A stretch of DNA of 64,000 bases from Aeromicrobium sp. Leaf245 (lineage in GTDB: Bacteria; Actinomycetota; Actinomycetes; Propionibacteriales; Nocardioidaceae). Location: positions 248,001-312,000 of the forward strand of contig NZ_OW824151.1 of the NCBI RefSeq assembly GCF_942548115.1, given 5' to 3'. The position numbers were made by a program, and so were the translations under genes. Below, piece by piece: positions 47,558 through 55,633 of the stretch. Each line of letters opens with the position of its first letter. Position 1 is the stretch's first letter. Under the pieces are notes generated by a model, which saw only the letters and a program-made list of their open reading frames with translations, did no database searches and had not been told where the DNA came from.

Positions 47558-48892
47558 ATGAGCGTCGTCGCACTCGACACCCACCCGGTGCCGTCGTGCG
47601 TGCACGGACTCCACGCCCTGCTCGACACGGTCTCCACCGCGGCGTGGGACGGCCTGGACCCCGCCGAGGTCCGACGGCTCCTGGCCGAGATCGGTCGCGC
47701 CGAAGCTCGGTTGTCGGCCCACAAGATGGCCGCCGCCCGGGTACTGGAGAAGGCCCGCAAGGCCGCGGCGAACGGTGACGGACCACGCCCCGGGGCGGGC
47801 ACCTCGACCGGCGCGACGATCTCGTTCGACTTCGGTGGGGACCGCAGCGGCGCCGACGCGCTCGTGAACACCGCGCAGCGGATCGAGGAGCAGACCACCC
47901 TCATCGAGAACGCGCTCGCCGCCGGAGTGATCAGCACCAAGCAGGCCGACCTCATCTCCCGCGCCCTGGCCAATCTGCCCGACGACGTGACCGCAGAACA
48001 GCGTCAGCGATGCGAAGAGACTTTGCTGAAGGACGCGCAGAAGCTGACGCTCAAGGACCTGCGCCGCAGGGCCGCCCGGATCACCGAGGCCTACCGCAAG
48101 ACGACCGATGAGGTCGACGCCGACGAGGACGAGATCCTCCGTCGCCGCGAAGACGAAGCCCGCAAGAAGACGTCGTTCTCCATGTGGGACAACAACGACG
48201 GCACCGTCACCGGACGCTTTACCCTCCCCGAAGCCCAGGGCGCGATGCTGAAGACCGCGCTCGACGCCCTCGCAGCCCCGCACCAGAAGGTCGGGACCGT
48301 CAACGCCGCCACCGGCGGGATGGACGAAGTGGGATTCGGCCAGTCCTACCCCCAGCGCCTCGGGCACGCCTTCGCCACCCTGATCGAGCACCTGCCCGCC
48401 GACCGCCTCCCCACCAACGGTGGCGTCAGCGCTGTCGTGACCGTGAACCTCGACCTCGACACCTTGATGGGCGGCATCAAGGCCGCCGGCCTCTCTGACG
48501 GCACCCGGATCAGCGCCGGCGAAGCCCGCCGGCTCGCCTGCTCGGCCCAGATCGTCCCGATGGTCCTCAACGGCAAGCCTCTCCCCCTCGACCTTGGCTC
48601 CGCCAATCGGTACTTCAACCGGTCATCCCGCCGGGCGATGGAGAAGCGCGACGGCGGATGCACCACACCAGGTTGCGATCGTGACGCCCGGTGGACCGAG
48701 GCTCACCACCTCAACCCCTATGCCATCTCCAAGACCACCGACATCAGAGACGGCGCACTGCTCTGCCCGTTCCACCACCACCGAGCCCACGAACAGGGCT
48801 GGGTCGGGAGGATCAACCCCGACGACGGACACGTCGAGTGGAAGCTCCCAGGCTCCGACACCTGGCAACGCAACACCCGCTGGCGACCCTGA
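47558..48892 (+). CDS. DUF222 and HNH endonuclease domain protein (13E12-repeat family)
   Basis: 444 residues. The helical DUF222 region occupies about 25-330 (AEIGRAEARLSAHKMAAARVLE, VISTKQADLISRALANLP). The C-terminal HNH motif is built from CTTPGCDRDARWTEAHHLNPYA and LLCPFHHHRAHEQGW. This is the actinobacterial 13E12-like family, often present in many copies per genome and presumed DNA-cleaving; its biological role is unsettled. Codon use is slightly less G/C-extreme than in neighbours and the promoter is clearly AT-rich, hinting at horizontal or mobile character. A palindromic repeat lies 78 bp past the stop. Confidence 0.92.
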   Translation: MSVVALDTHPVPSCVHGLHALLDTVSTAAWDGLDPAEVRRLLAEIGRAEARLSAHKMAAARVLEKARKAAANGDGPRPGAGTSTGATISFDFGGDRSGADALVNTAQRIEEQTTLIENALAAGVISTKQADLISRALANLPDDVTAEQRQRCEETLLKDAQKLTLKDLRRRAARITEAYRKTTDEVDADEDEILRRREDEARKKTSFSMWDNNDGTVTGRFTLPEAQGAMLKTALDALAAPHQKVGTVNAATGGMDEVGFGQSYPQRLGHAFATLIEHLPADRLPTNGGVSAVVTVNLDLDTLMGGIKAAGLSDGTRISAGEARRLACSAQIVPMVLNGKPLPLDLGSANRYFNRSSRRAMEKRDGGCTTPGCDRDARWTEAHHLNPYAISKTTDIRDGALLCPFHHHRAHEQGWVGRINPDDGHVEWKLPGSDTWQRNTRWRP

Positions 48893-48970
48893 ACCCCGTC
48901 CCATCACGACACCCCGACCAAACCATCGGGGCACTCGTGCTGCCCAGCGACCGCTGAACCGCCCAGGACT

Positions 48971-49020
48971 GGTCTCGATACACCTCCCCTCGCTGGCGCT
49001 CGTGGAGGCACTCGACCACC
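48971..49020. repeat. GGTCTCGATAC...TCGACCACC intergenic repeat
   Basis: A 50-bp element starting GGTCTCGATACACCTCC and ending GGCACTCGACCACC, with an internal dyad CCTCC...GGAGG. It resembles dispersed palindromic elements of this form that I recall from other actinobacterial genomes. Only one copy is in this window. Confidence 0.55.
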
Positions 49021-49073
49021 GGGTCGGGATCGGCGCCGCGGCACTGTGCCGCGACCACCCGGCCGGCTGCACC

Positions 49074-49079
49074 TAGGCT
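49074..49079 (+). promoter_or_regulatory. -10 box TAGGCT of arcA
   Basis: TAGGCT ends 7 nt before ATG 49087, leaderless pattern. Confidence 0.65.
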
Positions 49080-49086
49080 GACGACC

Positions 49087-50277
49087 ATGACGACGTGGGG
49101 TGCATCGAGCGAGGTCGGACGTCTGCGGACGGTCATGCTGCACCGGCCGGGCCAGGAGCTGGCGCGGCTGACGCCACGCAACAACGACTCGCTGCTGTTC
49201 GACGGCATCCCGTGGCTGGGGCGCGCGCAGGACGAGCACGACGCGTTCGCGCAGGCGCTGCGCGACCACGACGTCGAGGTGCTGTACCTCGTGGAGCTGC
49301 TCGTCGAGACGCTCGAGCAGCCCGAGGCGCGGGCCGAGATCATCGCCAGCACCACGGCCACGCTGCACCTCGGCGACAGCCTGCGCCGCTACCTCGTGTC
49401 GGCGCTGACCGACCTGCCTGCCGACGAGCTGGCCGCGGTCGTCACCGCCGGCCTGCGCAACGACGAGATCGCGCACCGCAGCATCGTCACGAGCCTGCTG
49501 CGCCCCGACGACTTCCTCGTGGACCCGCTGCCCAACCTGCTGTTCACGCGCGACTCCTCGGTGTGGCTGCCGGACCGGGTGGCCGTGACCAGCCTGGCCA
49601 TGCCGGCCCGCGTGCGCGAGACGCAGCTGACCGGGCTGATCTACACCCACCACCCGCGGTTCGCCGGCGCCGAGCGCGTCCACGGCCCGCACCTGGAGCA
49701 CCTCGAGGGCGGCGACGTGCTGCTGCTCGCCCCCGGCGTGATCGCCGTCGGCGTCGGCGAGCGCACCACCCCGGCGGGTTTCGAGCGGTTCGCCTCGACG
49801 GTGCTCTCCACCGGGCTCGCACGGACGGTGCTCGCGGTGCCGATCGCGCAGGAGCGCGCCACGATGCACCTCGACACGATCGTCACGATGGTCGACGTGG
49901 ACAGCGTGGTCATCTACCCCAACATGGCCGACGAGCTGCGCGCCATCGCCGTCACGGCGAGCGACGACGAGGACGGCACGCTGGTGGTGGGTGCCGAGCG
50001 GTCCTTCTTCGAGGCCGCGGCCGAGGCGATGGGCATCGAGGCGCTGCACCGCATCGACACCGGCCTGGACCCGGTCACGGCCGAGCGCGAGCAGTGGGAC
50101 GACGGCAACAACACCCTCGCGATCGACGCCCGTCTCGCCGTGGCCTACGAGCGCAACGAGCAGACCAACGCCCGGCTCGAGGAGCACGGCATCGAGGTCG
50201 TCGCGATCAGCGGCTCCGAGCTCGGGTCGGGCCGCGGTGGCCCGCGCTGCATGAGCTGCCCGATCCTGCGCGACTGA
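49087..50277 (+). CDS. arcA: Arginine deiminase
   Basis: 396 residues. It hydrolyses arginine to citrulline and ammonia. Family blocks in order: GRLRTVMLHRPGQELARLTP, LPNLLFTRDSSVWLPDRV, HLEGGDVLLLAPGVIAVGVGERT, MHLDTIVTMVD (catalytic His), and the C-terminal GGPRCMSCPILRD (nucleophile Cys). No arcB, arcC or arginine/ornithine antiporter gene is adjacent, so this is a solitary deiminase rather than a full energy-yielding pathway in this window. It is convergent with the cysteine hydrolase gene, only 3 bp apart. Confidence 0.95.
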   Translation: MTTWGASSEVGRLRTVMLHRPGQELARLTPRNNDSLLFDGIPWLGRAQDEHDAFAQALRDHDVEVLYLVELLVETLEQPEARAEIIASTTATLHLGDSLRRYLVSALTDLPADELAAVVTAGLRNDEIAHRSIVTSLLRPDDFLVDPLPNLLFTRDSSVWLPDRVAVTSLAMPARVRETQLTGLIYTHHPRFAGAERVHGPHLEHLEGGDVLLLAPGVIAVGVGERTTPAGFERFASTVLSTGLARTVLAVPIAQERATMHLDTIVTMVDVDSVVIYPNMADELRAIAVTASDDEDGTLVVGAERSFFEAAAEAMGIEALHRIDTGLDPVTAEREQWDDGNNTLAIDARLAVAYERNEQTNARLEEHGIEVVAISGSELGSGRGGPRCMSCPILRD

Positions 50278-50280
50278 CCC

Positions 50281-50802
50281 TCAGACGATCGTGACCTGCG
50301 GGCCGTAGAGCGCCATGGCGTCGAGGGCGCGGCGGTGGTTCTCCGCCGAGGAGCCGGCGCAGGCGTCGGCCACGACCTCGACGGTCGCGCCCGCGTCTGC
50401 GGCAGCGAGCACCGTCGAGAGCACGCAGCAGTCGGTGGACACCCCGGCCACCACCAGCGTCGGCGCGGACCCGGTGACGGACCGGACCGCGTCCCACTTG
50501 CCGAACGTCGGCGCGGACGCGGCCGTGGCCTCGGCGGCGAGGTCGGCCAGGTCGGGCACCACGTCGAACATCGGGTCGTCGGCGGGCCGATCGGCGAAGG
50601 GCCATGCGTCGAAGTAGGTGCGCCAGGACCCGATGCGCTCGGCGTCCGGGGCCGGGACCCATCGCGTGACGATCGTGGGCAGAGCGGCGGCCAGCGCCCG
50701 GATCGGCTCGACCGTGTCCGCGAACATCGGCGACCCCCACGGGGAGTCCGGGTCGGCGAACACCCGCTGCGGGTCCACGACGACCAGCCAGCGGTCGATC
50801 AC
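50281..50802 (-). CDS. Cysteine hydrolase, isochorismatase family
   Basis: 173 residues. Catalytic triad of the family: Asp in LVVVDPQRVFAD, Lys in APTFGKWDAV, Cys in VVAGVSTDCCVLSTVLAAADAG. Members hydrolyse amides or enol ethers such as nicotinamide, N-carbamoyl compounds, biuret or isochorismate. The GTG start sits in a GTGA overlap with the stop of the upstream NCS1 permease gene. That pairing suggests the permease brings in a substrate (nucleobase, hydantoin or related compound) that is then hydrolysed here. Specific substrate unknown. Confidence 0.88.
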   Translation of the reverse strand: MIDRWLVVVDPQRVFADPDSPWGSPMFADTVEPIRALAAALPTIVTRWVPAPDAERIGSWRTYFDAWPFADRPADDPMFDVVPDLADLAAEATAASAPTFGKWDAVRSVTGSAPTLVVAGVSTDCCVLSTVLAAADAGATVEVVADACAGSSAENHRRALDAMALYGPQVTIV

Positions 50803-52301
50803 GGGACCAGCGCCTCCTGGCGGCGGACCACGGAGCGGCGGGCGACGAGCGTGACCACCAGACCGAGGGCGAAGGCCACGAGGACGCCGAGGTTGGCGTA
50901 CGGCCAGGCACCGTCCCAGCCGGCACCGTCGGGCAGGCGGGTGCCCAGGCCGAACGGCTGGATGAGGTAGCCCTGCCAGTCGTTCCACGCTGTGCCCGAG
51001 ACCTGGTTGACGACCAGGCCCCAGCCGATGACCGAGGCCACGAGCATGGTGCCCACCGACGTCCAGTCGACGGCTCCGTAGCGGCCGGAGGCGTCGAACA
51101 GGGCGGCGTCGTCGTAGTCGCGCCGACGCAGCGCGATGTCGCCGATCATGATGCCGGCCCAGGCGGCGATGGGGACCCCGAGCGTGATGAGGAAGCTCGT
51201 GAACGGGCCGAGGAACGTCTCCGCCACGAACACGACGTAGACGGTGCCGAGCGTCAGGATCACGCCGTCGATGCCGGCCGCGGCGGGGCGGGGGATCCGC
51301 ACGCCCAGGCTGAGCAGGGTGAGGCCCGAGGAGTAGATGCCGAGCACCGCACCCGAGACGAGGGCCAGCACCGACGCGACCAGGAAGGGCACGAGGAACC
51401 ACGTGGGCAGGACGGACGCGAGGGTGCCGATGGGGTCGTCCACGATGCCCGCGCTGAGCGTGTCCGAGGATCCGGCCAGCAGCACGCCGTAGACCACGAG
51501 GACCACCGGGGCGAGAGCGCCGGCGATCGTGTTCCACAGCACGATCTGCGAACCAGGGGTGTCACGCCGCTGGTAGCGCGACCAGTCCGCGGCGATGTTG
51601 ATCCAGCCGAAGCCGAAGCCCGTCATCACCATGACGAAGGCGCCGACGACGGCCTGGCCCGAGCCGCCGGGCAGCGCCGTGACGCGGTCGAGGTCGATCT
51701 GGTCGAAGGTCAGCAGGATGTAGCCGATGGTCACGGCCCCGGTCAGCCACGTGAGGACCGACTGCATTCGCATGATCAGGTGGTAGCCGGCCACCGACGC
51801 GGCGACGATCAGCGCCGCGATCACGACGCACGCCACGACCTTGGTGCCGGTGCCACCGCCCCAGCCGAGCTCCCGGAAGATGGTCGCCGTCGCGAGCGTC
51901 GCCATGATCGCGAGGAAGGTCTCCCACCCGATGGAGATCAGCCAGCTGAACACGCCGGGCACCTTCTGGCCGACGACGCCGAAGGGCGCGCGGCTCAGGA
52001 CCATGGTCGGCGCCGACCCTCGCTTGCCCGCGATGGCCACGAGACCGCACGCGGCGAAGGAGACCACCACGCCGAGCACGGTCACGAGGACGGCCTGCAC
52101 CAGCGAGAGGCCGAAGCCCAGCACGTAGCTGCCGTAGGAGATGCCGAACACCGACACGTTGGCCGCGAACCACGGCCAGAACAGGTCGGAGGGCTTGGCG
52201 GTGCGGTCGGACTCGTCGATGACCTCGATGCCGGTGACCTCGATGCCGGCACGCCGCACGGCCTCGAGACCGGACGGACCTGCGGTGGGCTGCTCGTTCA
52301 T
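50799..52301 (-). CDS. NCS1 family nucleobase/hydantoin-type permease (cytosine permease-like)
   Basis: 500 residues with about 12 hydrophobic helices. FWPWFAANVSVFGISYGSYVLGFGLSL is the first-helix block of purine-cytosine permeases; GFGFGWINIAADWSRYQRRDTPG matches the helix 6 region of NCS1 carriers. Cation-coupled uptake is the family mechanism. ATG 52301 was chosen because the open frame upstream adds only Arg/Gly-rich sequence. It is translationally coupled to the downstream cysteine hydrolase. Substrate may be a pyrimidine, purine, hydantoin or allantoin. Confidence 0.9.
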   Translation of the reverse strand: MNEQPTAGPSGLEAVRRAGIEVTGIEVIDESDRTAKPSDLFWPWFAANVSVFGISYGSYVLGFGLSLVQAVLVTVLGVVVSFAACGLVAIAGKRGSAPTMVLSRAPFGVVGQKVPGVFSWLISIGWETFLAIMATLATATIFRELGWGGGTGTKVVACVVIAALIVAASVAGYHLIMRMQSVLTWLTGAVTIGYILLTFDQIDLDRVTALPGGSGQAVVGAFVMVMTGFGFGWINIAADWSRYQRRDTPGSQIVLWNTIAGALAPVVLVVYGVLLAGSSDTLSAGIVDDPIGTLASVLPTWFLVPFLVASVLALVSGAVLGIYSSGLTLLSLGVRIPRPAAAGIDGVILTLGTVYVVFVAETFLGPFTSFLITLGVPIAAWAGIMIGDIALRRRDYDDAALFDASGRYGAVDWTSVGTMLVASVIGWGLVVNQVSGTAWNDWQGYLIQPFGLGTRLPDGAGWDGAWPYANLGVLVAFALGLVVTLVARRSVVRRQEALVP

Positions 52302-52435
52302 GCACCCAGCGTCCCACGGTCGGGCCCGACGTGGGCCCACCATCGGGCCCACGGGCCCGGGTGCCCAGCCGTCCGGGCGGCCTAGCCTCGCTCACCGGCA
52401 CCGGCCCCCGGAGCCCATCCCCCTCGGAGACTCCC

Positions 52436-52891
52436 ATGAAGCGCACCCTCCTCGCCCTGACCGCGTCGGCCGCCGTCGCCCTCGCCACCACCGCCGGTCC
52501 GGCGGCGGCGTCCAACCCCGTCGACGTGACCAAGGAGTCCTGCTTCTCCAACCAGACGCTGCGCGCCGGCTGCGTCAGCCTGAAGTGGGACGCGAGTGAC
52601 CGGAACGTCCGCGCGATCGGCCTCGCCTGGTCGAAGGGCGACCCCAAGGTCGGCGCGGTCACCGAGCTCACCCTGCAGCGCCGCACGTGTGGCGGGTCGT
52701 GGAGCACCGTCTCCTACGACGCCGACCCCGACGGCTACGCGGTGCTCGACACCGTCGGCTCCCCGGCGTACTCGGCCGGACTCACCGGTCGTCAGTGGCG
52801 CGCGAAGGCCGTGGTGTCGTGGAAGGTCTCCGGCTACCCCAGCACCCGCGGGAGCTCCGTGCGCACGACCCCCGTCTTCGGCTCCTGCTGA
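52436..52891 (+). CDS. Small secreted four-cysteine protein A
   Basis: 151 residues. Signal peptide MKRTLLALTASAAVALATTA with probable cleavage after AAA/S (about residue 25). The mature part holds four cysteines (in KESCF, AGCVS, RRTCGGSW and the terminal GSC), likely two disulfides. The middle has VTELTLQRRTCGGSWSTVSYDADPDGYA. It is a paralogue of the next gene, sharing VTxLxLxRRxCGGSWxxVxYxxDxDG and a C-terminal ST-R...C pattern. GGAG precedes the ATG. No known domain; function unknown; extracellular. Confidence 0.8.
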   Translation: MKRTLLALTASAAVALATTAGPAAASNPVDVTKESCFSNQTLRAGCVSLKWDASDRNVRAIGLAWSKGDPKVGAVTELTLQRRTCGGSWSTVSYDADPDGYAVLDTVGSPAYSAGLTGRQWRAKAVVSWKVSGYPSTRGSSVRTTPVFGSC

Positions 52892-52927
52892 GCCGCGCCC
52901 CACCACGAGAGGACCCAGGACCCCCTC

Positions 52928-53395
52928 ATGAAGCGCCTGCTCTCCGCGACCGCCCTTGCCGTCGCGTCCACGGCCCTCGCGGCCGCCCCCGCCCACGCCG
53001 ACACCGTCAGCAAGGTCAACTGCGACGGCAACGACGGCAGCGGGCTCACCGCCTCCCAGTACGTCGCCATGCTCGCGTCGAAGCCGTGCGTCTTCGTCGA
53101 GTTCGACCGCACCGCGAAGCGAGGCACGGCCAAGGGGCTGTCCCGCCCCGAGCCGGGCCAGGGAGCCGTCACCCAGCTGGCGCTCTTCCGACGCCCCTGC
53201 GGCGGCAGCTGGACACGCGTGGCCTACGCCCCCGACGCCGACGGCTGGTTCGGCGAGCAGCGCGACGTCGCCCAGACGTCCGCAGCCCAGGGCAGCGGCC
53301 GCGTCCAGTGGTACGCCTCGGGCAAGTTCTCCACGCGCGTCAACGGCACGATCGTGGCCAAGCGACTGAAGACCGGCGTCGTCGGCGCCTGCTGA
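52928..53395 (+). CDS. Small secreted four-cysteine protein B
   Basis: 155 residues. Signal peptide ends at AHA/D (about residue 24). Four cysteines (VNCDG, KPCVF, RRPCGGSW, terminal GAC) at spacing like protein A. Shares the block VTQLALFRRPCGGSWTRVAYAPDADGW with it, so the two arose by tandem duplication and then diverged strongly. GAGAGGA lies upstream in the 36-bp gap, so both are probably on one transcript. No recognised family. Convergent with the DUF5926 gene, 9 bp away. Confidence 0.8.
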   Translation: MKRLLSATALAVASTALAAAPAHADTVSKVNCDGNDGSGLTASQYVAMLASKPCVFVEFDRTAKRGTAKGLSRPEPGQGAVTQLALFRRPCGGSWTRVAYAPDADGWFGEQRDVAQTSAAQGSGRVQWYASGKFSTRVNGTIVAKRLKTGVVGAC

Positions 53396-53404
53396 CCGCC
53401 CGGC

Positions 53405-54250
53405 TCAGCGGATGGTGAGCTGGCGGCTCGTCAAGTTGGAGCGGGCGTTGCGCTGCTCCGACGTGAGCGGGGCGTCGTCGGCGATGGCGGCGTCCAGACG
53501 CTCGGACAGCGCCGCGAGGGGGGCGTCGAGGGCCGCAGCGCCGTCGTCGACCACGGCGGGGTCCATCTCCCACACCGGCACGAGCAGGCCGTGCGCGCGG
53601 AACATGCCGATGAGCTTGGTGCCCTCGCCCAGCGTCTCCTCACCGGCGGCGGCCAGCCGGGCGAAGCCGTCGAGCACCGTGTCCTCGTTCTTGGTGACCA
53701 CCCAGCGCAGGTAGCGCTTGTCGGCCATGCGCACCCAGTAGGCGGCCTCGACGGAGGTCAGACGCTCGGTCGGCGAGACCGACTCGTTGGCCTGGGCGAG
53801 CGCGTCGGAGCCCTCGGCATCGGTGCCCTCCACCCAGAAGTCGAAGCCGTCGTGCACCTCGACGTCGAACGACGACGCCGGGTCCACGACCTGCTGCAGC
53901 CGGTCGCCCACGCCGGGGTCGCGCACGGGGACGGGGTTGCCGGGCTCGGTCTCGCGGGCGGTCTCGATGGTGCCGGCGAGGTCGCGGCTCACGTCGCCGT
54001 GGTTGTGCAGCACCTGCAGACCGAGCCAGATCTCGCCGTCGGGACGGCGGATGCCGGCCCCACTGCCGGGGAGCAGGGAGCACACGCGCACCTGCTCGCC
54101 GTCGTTGAGCGTGACCGTGGCCGTGGCTGCGGGCACGAACTCGCGCAGCGCGATCCAGTCACCCTCCCCGGGCAGTCCCTCGAACGTGCGGGCCACGAAC
54201 GGCATGCGGGCAGGCTTCGGGGCCTTGGTGCGGCGCGACTTCTTTCCCAT
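53405..54250 (-). CDS. DUF5926 family protein
   Basis: 281 residues, cytoplasmic. The N-terminus MGKKSRRTKAPKPARMPFVA followed by RTFEGLPGEGDWIALREFVPAATA is the signature of this actinobacterial family. Other blocks are AAYWVRMADKRYLRWVV and LIGMFRAHGLLVPVWE. The basic N-terminal tail suggests nucleic-acid contact, and the name-only family has no established function. Monocistronic. Confidence 0.85.
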   Translation of the reverse strand: MGKKSRRTKAPKPARMPFVARTFEGLPGEGDWIALREFVPAATATVTLNDGEQVRVCSLLPGSGAGIRRPDGEIWLGLQVLHNHGDVSRDLAGTIETARETEPGNPVPVRDPGVGDRLQQVVDPASSFDVEVHDGFDFWVEGTDAEGSDALAQANESVSPTERLTSVEAAYWVRMADKRYLRWVVTKNEDTVLDGFARLAAAGEETLGEGTKLIGMFRAHGLLVPVWEMDPAVVDDGAAALDAPLAALSERLDAAIADDAPLTSEQRNARSNLTSRQLTIR

Positions 54251-54297
54251 GGCCGCACCCTAACGAGCGGGGCCGAGGTCTGCGGAGGAGAGGGTCG

Positions 54298-54741
54298 TCA
54301 GTGGTCGAGGGCGAGCTCGGCGCCCACGCGCGTGCCGGCCGACATGTCGACCCACCAGCGGTCGGCCACCCGGTTGATGATCGACAGGCCACGACCGCTG
54401 AGGGAGTCCTCGTCGAAGTCGATCGGCTCGAGCGAGGCGCCCTCGCCGCCGTCGTGCACGCTGATCTCGAGCAGCTGGCGATCGACGTCGATCGTCCAGC
54501 CGATCTCCATGGTGCCGTCGGCGGCGGGCCGGCCGTGGGCCACGGCGTTCGCGACCATCTCGCTCAGCACGATGAGGGCGTCGTCGATGGTGCCGGGGCT
54601 GGCGCGATGGACGGTCAGGAAGCCCGCGAGCTTGGTGCGCGCCATGCTCGGCGTGGACGGCTCGAACGGCAGTCGCACGGTCGCGGAGGGGCGTGACGAC
54701 GCCGGTGTGGCGCCGGCTCCGCTCTCTCCGTCTGCACGCAT
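54298..54741 (-). CDS. RsbW-like serine-kinase-type ATP-binding regulator
   Basis: 147 residues. HATPase_c_2 fold: N-box ALIVLSEMVANAVAHGR, G1-like HDGGEGAS and G2-like LSGRGLSIINRVADRWWVD. This matches anti-sigma-factor kinases of the RsbW/SpoIIAB group, widely multiplied in actinobacteria and often involved in sigma-factor or stress control. The start was placed at ATG 54741 because a full promoter (-35 TGGAAA, 17-bp spacer, -10 TACTTT) positions transcription on it. The alternative ATG 54759 has a G-run too close to work well. No sigma factor or anti-anti-sigma gene is adjacent. Confidence 0.82.
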   Translation of the reverse strand: MRADGESGAGATPASSRPSATVRLPFEPSTPSMARTKLAGFLTVHRASPGTIDDALIVLSEMVANAVAHGRPAADGTMEIGWTIDVDRQLLEISVHDGGEGASLEPIDFDEDSLSGRGLSIINRVADRWWVDMSAGTRVGAELALDH

Positions 54742-54748
54742 ATAGTCC

Positions 54749-54777
54749 AAAGTAACCATGTCCCCCCTGGTTTTCCA
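54749..54777 (-). promoter_or_regulatory. Promoter of the RsbW-like gene
   Basis: Minus strand: -35 TGGAAA (54777-54772), 17-bp spacer, -10 TACTTT (54754-54749), 7 nt to ATG 54741. One of the clearest leaderless promoters in the window. Confidence 0.65.
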
Positions 54778-54858
54778 CCCCCTGGCCCCACTCGCCTCCC
54801 GAGACGGACGATGCCGGTGGGACGGGCGGGACGCCCCACCAGACGAGGAGTGAGACCT

Positions 54859-55164
54859 GTGGACGTCCCCACGACGACCGTCGAGGACCTGCCCGACCCC
54901 CTGCCCGACGACCTCGTGGTGCTCGACGTGCGCGAGCAGCACGAGTGGGACGCCGGGCACGTCGACGGCGCGACGCACGTGCCGCTCGGCGACCTGCCGA
55001 CGCGCGTCGGCGAGCTCGACCCGCAGGCCCGCACGCTCGTGGTCTGCCACCTGGGTGGACGCTCGGCCCGCGCGACGGCCTGGCTGTCCCAGCAGGGCCA
55101 CGACGTCGTCAACCTCGCCGGCGGCATGGACGCGTGGGAGGCCGCAGGGCGGCCGACGACCTGA
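54859..55164 (+). CDS. Single-domain rhodanese-like protein
   Basis: 101 residues. DDLVVLDVREQHEWDAGHVDGATHVPLGDL is the rhodanese N-terminal signature. The active-site loop is VCHLGGRSARA with the catalytic Cys, and VVNLAGGMDAWEAAGRP closes the domain. By family it transfers sulfane sulfur, e.g. from thiosulfate or persulfides. GTG 54859 was chosen for the GAGGAG 8 nt upstream and because it gives the normal single-domain length; the frame open to 54811 lacks a ribosome site. Confidence 0.9.
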   Translation: MDVPTTTVEDLPDPLPDDLVVLDVREQHEWDAGHVDGATHVPLGDLPTRVGELDPQARTLVVCHLGGRSARATAWLSQQGHDVVNLAGGMDAWEAAGRPTT

Positions 55165-55202
55165 CCCGGCTCCACGTCTCGGCCCACGCCAGGGCCCGGA
55201 CG

Positions 55203-55242
55203 CGGCGAGGCCCCCGGACCGTGTGGTCCGGGGGCCTCGCCG
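55203..55242. terminator. Bidirectional terminator between the rhodanese gene and hup
   Basis: A perfect 18-bp stem (55203-55220 with 55225-55242) with GTGT loop, between convergent genes. Confidence 0.88.
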
Positions 55243-55275
55243 TGGCGTTGCCGGGCGTGCGGTGCACGCCCTAGC

Positions 55276-55554
55276 TCACTTGGCGGCAGCCTTCAGCTTC
55301 GAGCCGGCGCTGACCTTCACGCCGAAGCCGGCGGGGATGTCGATGGTCTCGCCGGTCGCGGGGTTGCGGCCCGTGCGCGCGGCACGGGAGACGCGCTCGA
55401 CCGAGAGGATGCCGGGGATGGCAACCTTCTCGCCCTTGCTGACGGCGTCGATGAGAACGTCGGCGAGCGCGCTGAGCACGTCGTCGGCGGTCGTCTTGGT
55501 GGTGTCGGCCTTCTCGGCGAGAGCCGAGACGAGGTCGCTGCGGGAGATAGCCAC
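55276..55554 (-). CDS. hup: HU-type histone-like DNA-binding protein
   Basis: 92 residues. MAISRSDLVSALAEKADTTK followed by TTADDVLSALADVLIDAV forms the helical dimer body; VAIPGILSVERVSRAARTGRNPATGETIDIPA is the beta-arm signature (GFG... motif replaced by PGIL). It compacts the nucleoid. The length equals bacterial HU; it lacks the long Lys/Ala-rich tail of mycobacterial and streptomycete HupB/HupS. GTG 55554 has TAGGAG 5 nt upstream. Confidence 0.93.
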   Translation of the reverse strand: MAISRSDLVSALAEKADTTKTTADDVLSALADVLIDAVSKGEKVAIPGILSVERVSRAARTGRNPATGETIDIPAGFGVKVSAGSKLKAAAK

Positions 55555-55633
55555 GGGGACTCCTAGGAGATTCGGATGTTGTGCGCTTGTCAGTCTAGGG
55601 AGGAAACACCGACATTCCGCGGCACCCCGGGCC

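Noticed and set aside
47395-49086. Genomic island or prophage boundary near the DUF222-HNH gene
   Set aside because: No integrase, tRNA or attachment repeat is visible and flanking genes are ordinary chromosomal ones; only the single gene looks atypical.
49087-50277. A full arginine deiminase energy pathway
   Set aside because: No ornithine carbamoyltransferase, carbamate kinase or antiporter gene is nearby.
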